Shown here in pieces: positions 12,700 to 12,873 of a stretch of DNA of 12,873 nucleotides. The position numbers were made by a program, and so were the translations under genes. Below the pieces are notes generated by a model that had not been told where the DNA came from, searched no databases, and worked only from the letters and a program-made list of their open reading frames with translations. The stretch is from Chromera velia (lineage: Eukaryota > Sar > Chromeraceae). Position 1 is the first letter of the stretch; each line of letters starts with the position of its first letter. The DNA lies in assembly GCA_018398765.1 (NCBI GenBank), contig JAHBMJ010003178.1:1-12873 (forward strand). The letters run 5' to 3'.

Positions 12700-12873
12700 G
12701 TGGGTGGCTGGCTGGGTGGCTGGGTTGGTAAGTGGGTTGGTGCGTTGCTTGGTGCCTCATTCCACTCTTCTAGCTACCCGTTTCTCGTCATTCTTTCTTT
12801 TTCTGTTCACGAAAGCAACAGGCTTCAATCGACAGATTTTATGGACACTCTCGACGTCTCTCTCGCGCTCTAG
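12700..12873 (+). other. Start of next intron to window end
   Basis: Begins with GGTGGCTGGCTGGG-type repeats to about 12746. The last bases, cgcgctctag, follow a pyrimidine-rich run and would make an acceptor exactly at the window edge. Confidence 0.5.

Overview
This window is eukaryotic genomic DNA. It holds the 5' part of one large, intron-rich gene on the + strand. I see no operons, bacterial-type genes, tRNA or rRNA. The gene is rebuilt from splice sites, reading frame and domain patterns: a short first exon at 905-956 encodes a signal peptide, and 26 further exons run to 12699, where the gene leaves the window. The joined frame is open for 1261 codons, and every intron starts GT and ends AG. 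The predicted product is a secreted or surface protein: signal peptide, 20 tandem EGF-like domains (most with the calcium-binding and Asx-hydroxylation patterns), a cysteine-containing beta-sandwich-like region resembling bacterial-type PPC domains, a 21st EGF-like domain, then three CCP/Sushi domains.

Layout. 1-904 is upstream or 5' flanking DNA without a convincing gene. 905-2104 holds the signal peptide and three divergent EGF exons. 2441-7231 is a clear array in which two EGF exon types (A and B) alternate six times; flanking intron sequence was duplicated with them. 7417-9366 holds five more diverged EGF exons. This stretch includes a duplicated, stop-containing copy of an exon start (8697-8760) with an inverted repeat beside it. 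An unresolved base (N) lies at 9466 in an intron. 9658-10326 encodes the PPC-like region on two exons joined by the only phase-0 intron. 10680-10847 is EGF 21, and 11292-12699 holds three CCP exons. The introns are rich in tetranucleotide microsatellites (GAAA, TGTC, CAGA, CCTT, GGAT, GTCA, GGCA).

Organism. The GDGVSC-type EGF consensus, one EGF per exon, microsatellite-laden introns and the mixture with a PPC-like domain suggest a protist. My best guess is a chromerid or related alveolate such as Chromera or Vitrella, but this is an impression from sequence style, not a demonstrated assignment; another alga or an early-branching animal is possible.

How the parts work together (inference). 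Single-residue spacing between adjacent EGF domains, as in fibrillin-type calcium-binding EGF pairs, suggests a stiff calcium-dependent rod that carries the PPC-like and CCP modules, which commonly bind proteins or sugars, away from the secreted or membrane-anchored end. Nearly all exons are phase 1-1, so the gene could grow by exon duplication and exons could be skipped without a frameshift.
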